Both the position numbers and the translations under genes were made by a program. This document shows, piece by piece, positions 62,818-63,565 of a stretch of 63,565 bases of DNA. Source of the DNA: Vibrio rotiferianus CAIM 577 = LMG 21460 (lineage in GTDB: Bacteria > Pseudomonadota > Gammaproteobacteria > Enterobacterales > Vibrionaceae); the NCBI RefSeq assembly GCF_002741985.1, contig NZ_APHW01000110.1, forward strand, positions 1-63,565. Direction: 5' to 3'. Positions within the stretch are counted from its first letter, which is position 1, and each line of letters begins with the position of its first letter. The notes below the pieces were generated by a model. That model did not search any database. It had not been told where the DNA came from and was given only the letters and a program-made list of their open reading frames with translations.

Positions 62818-63565
62818 ATGACAGCACAAATTACCCAATGGCTAGCACGAGACCCTGACCCTAAAACTCGCGAAGAGCTTCAGCAGCTCGTCGATGCTAA
62901 CAACGAACTGGAACTGACAGACCGATTCGGATCACGCCTAGCTTTTGGTACTGCAGGCCTACGTGGCAAAGTGGGCGCGGGCCCAAATCGCATGAACCGC
63001 TTAGTGATTCAAGAAACCGCGACAGGTCTCGGCCACTACCTGATTGAACAAGTGAAAGATGCATCGTCTCGTGGTGTTGTTATCGGCTATGATGGGCGTC
63101 CGGATTCTAAACAGTTCGCACACGATACAGCTTCCGTACTGACTGCTTTGGGCATCAAGGTCTACCTGACCTATAAAGTAGCGGCGACGCCGATTGTTGC
63201 TTTTGGTGTCCGTGAACTGAATGCAGCAGCTGCTGTCGTCGTTACCGCAAGCCATAACCCGCCTGAGTACAATGGCTTTAAAGTCTACTGGGAAAATGGC
63301 GCACAGATTATTCCACCGCACGATTCTGGTATTGCTGCAAAAATTGATGATGCAACAACTAAACCGCTTCCTCTGATGTCTCTAGATGATGCAAAGCAAA
63401 AAGGATTGTTGGTTTGGCTTGAAGACGAGTACTACCAAACGTACCGCAAAGCAATGAATGACAATGCACTGCTTACGCCAGATAACAACACAGATATCTC
63501 GATCGTTTACACGGCAATGCACGGTGTCGGTGCGGACATGGCAGAAACGTTACTTGCAGATGCTG
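62818..63565 (+). CDS. Phosphoglucomutase/phosphomannomutase family protein (5' part)
   Basis: 249 codons from ATG 62818 (AAGGAAAG upstream) run off the window. Family features: FGTAGLRGKVGAGPNRMN, the phosphoserine loop VVVTASHNPPEYNGFK (active Ser), and the start of the metal-binding domain is not reached. The N-terminus (LARDPDPKTREELQ) is of the roughly 570-residue alpha-D-phosphohexomutase subgroup. It converts glucose-1-phosphate and glucose-6-phosphate. Divergent from the oxidase operon. Confidence 0.93.
   Translation, partial: MTAQITQWLARDPDPKTREELQQLVDANNELELTDRFGSRLAFGTAGLRGKVGAGPNRMNRLVIQETATGLGHYLIEQVKDASSRGVVIGYDGRPDSKQFAHDTASVLTALGIKVYLTYKVAATPIVAFGVRELNAAAAVVVTASHNPPEYNGFKVYWENGAQIIPPHDSGIAAKIDDATTKPLPLMSLDDAKQKGLLVWLEDEYYQTYRKAMNDNALLTPDNNTDISIVYTAMHGVGADMAETLLADA

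Noticed and set aside
1..63565. CRISPR arrays, prophage, integron cassettes, tRNA or rRNA genes
   Set aside because: No repeat-spacer pattern, phage structural genes, attC-like series or tRNA-like cloverleaf was noticed in the window.

Overview
The window reads as a segment of a Vibrio chromosome, most likely the second chromosome of a Harveyi-clade species (V. parahaemolyticus / alginolyticus / harveyi type). The evidence is protein similarity that I recognise by eye: Vibrio-like transaldolase/transketolase, ClcA, PepT, MoeAB and AroG, a GH18 chitinase, several chemoreceptors and c-di-GMP enzymes, and moderate GC with short intergenic regions. No database search was possible, so the species is an inference. 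Apart from one IS110-family fragment at the left edge the region looks like ordinary resident chromosome.

Layout. 1-310: 5' end of an IS110-family transposase and its structured non-coding flank. 312-9171 (minus): a chemoreceptor; a five-gene operon coding for a LolA-like periplasmic protein, two paralogous FtsX/LolCE-type permeases, a LolD-type ATPase and an outer-membrane beta-barrel; then a diguanylate cyclase with a periplasmic solute-binding sensor. 9504-16526: ThrE-like exporter, arfA (with its mRNA-truncating hairpin inside the gene), a cold-shock protein, a frameshifted yaeQ, a glutaredoxin, an OmpA-type lipoprotein, a DsbA-like lipoprotein plus FKBP isomerase pair, a HAD phosphatase and arfB. 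16605-22760: a second chemoreceptor and an RND efflux pump with its adaptor, both pump genes frameshifted. 23101-28375: dCMP-deaminase-like protein, pepT, a DUF6279-type lipoprotein, a 57-aa protein, an aldo/keto reductase, an XRE regulator and a secreted protein. 28376-29170 is a long non-coding stretch with a palindromic MITE-like element and a possible 32-aa gene.

29171-36256: clcA, a TehA-like TDT carrier, an NRAMP-related carrier, folE and moeA-moeB. 36463-42621: a secreted LruC/GEVED protein and its lipoprotein partner, a small membrane protein, a mercaptopyruvate sulfurtransferase and a GGDEF-EAL phosphodiesterase. 42651-48607: chitinase, a SorC-family regulator divergent from tal and tkt. 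48724-54354: an Aer-like PAS chemoreceptor (frameshifted in a G8 tract), an MFS carrier, aroG and an OmpA porin. 54703-62487 (minus): a complete caa3-type cytochrome c oxidase cluster (coxB, coxA, cox11, coxC, SURF1, a Sco-like thiol protein, ctaA, cyoE) with a DUF2909 gene antiparallel inside it. 62818-63565: 5' part of a phosphoglucomutase-family gene.

The points most worth a second look are: (i) the LolA-FtsX-FtsX-ATPase-barrel operon, which could be a self-contained trans-envelope export route of unassigned substrate; (ii) two G8 tracts that put an efflux adaptor and an Aer-like receptor out of frame (phase variation or homopolymer error), plus two further one-base frame breaks; (iii) both alternative ribosome-rescue factors ArfA and ArfB within 6 kb; (iv) the palindromic element and small ORF upstream of clcA.
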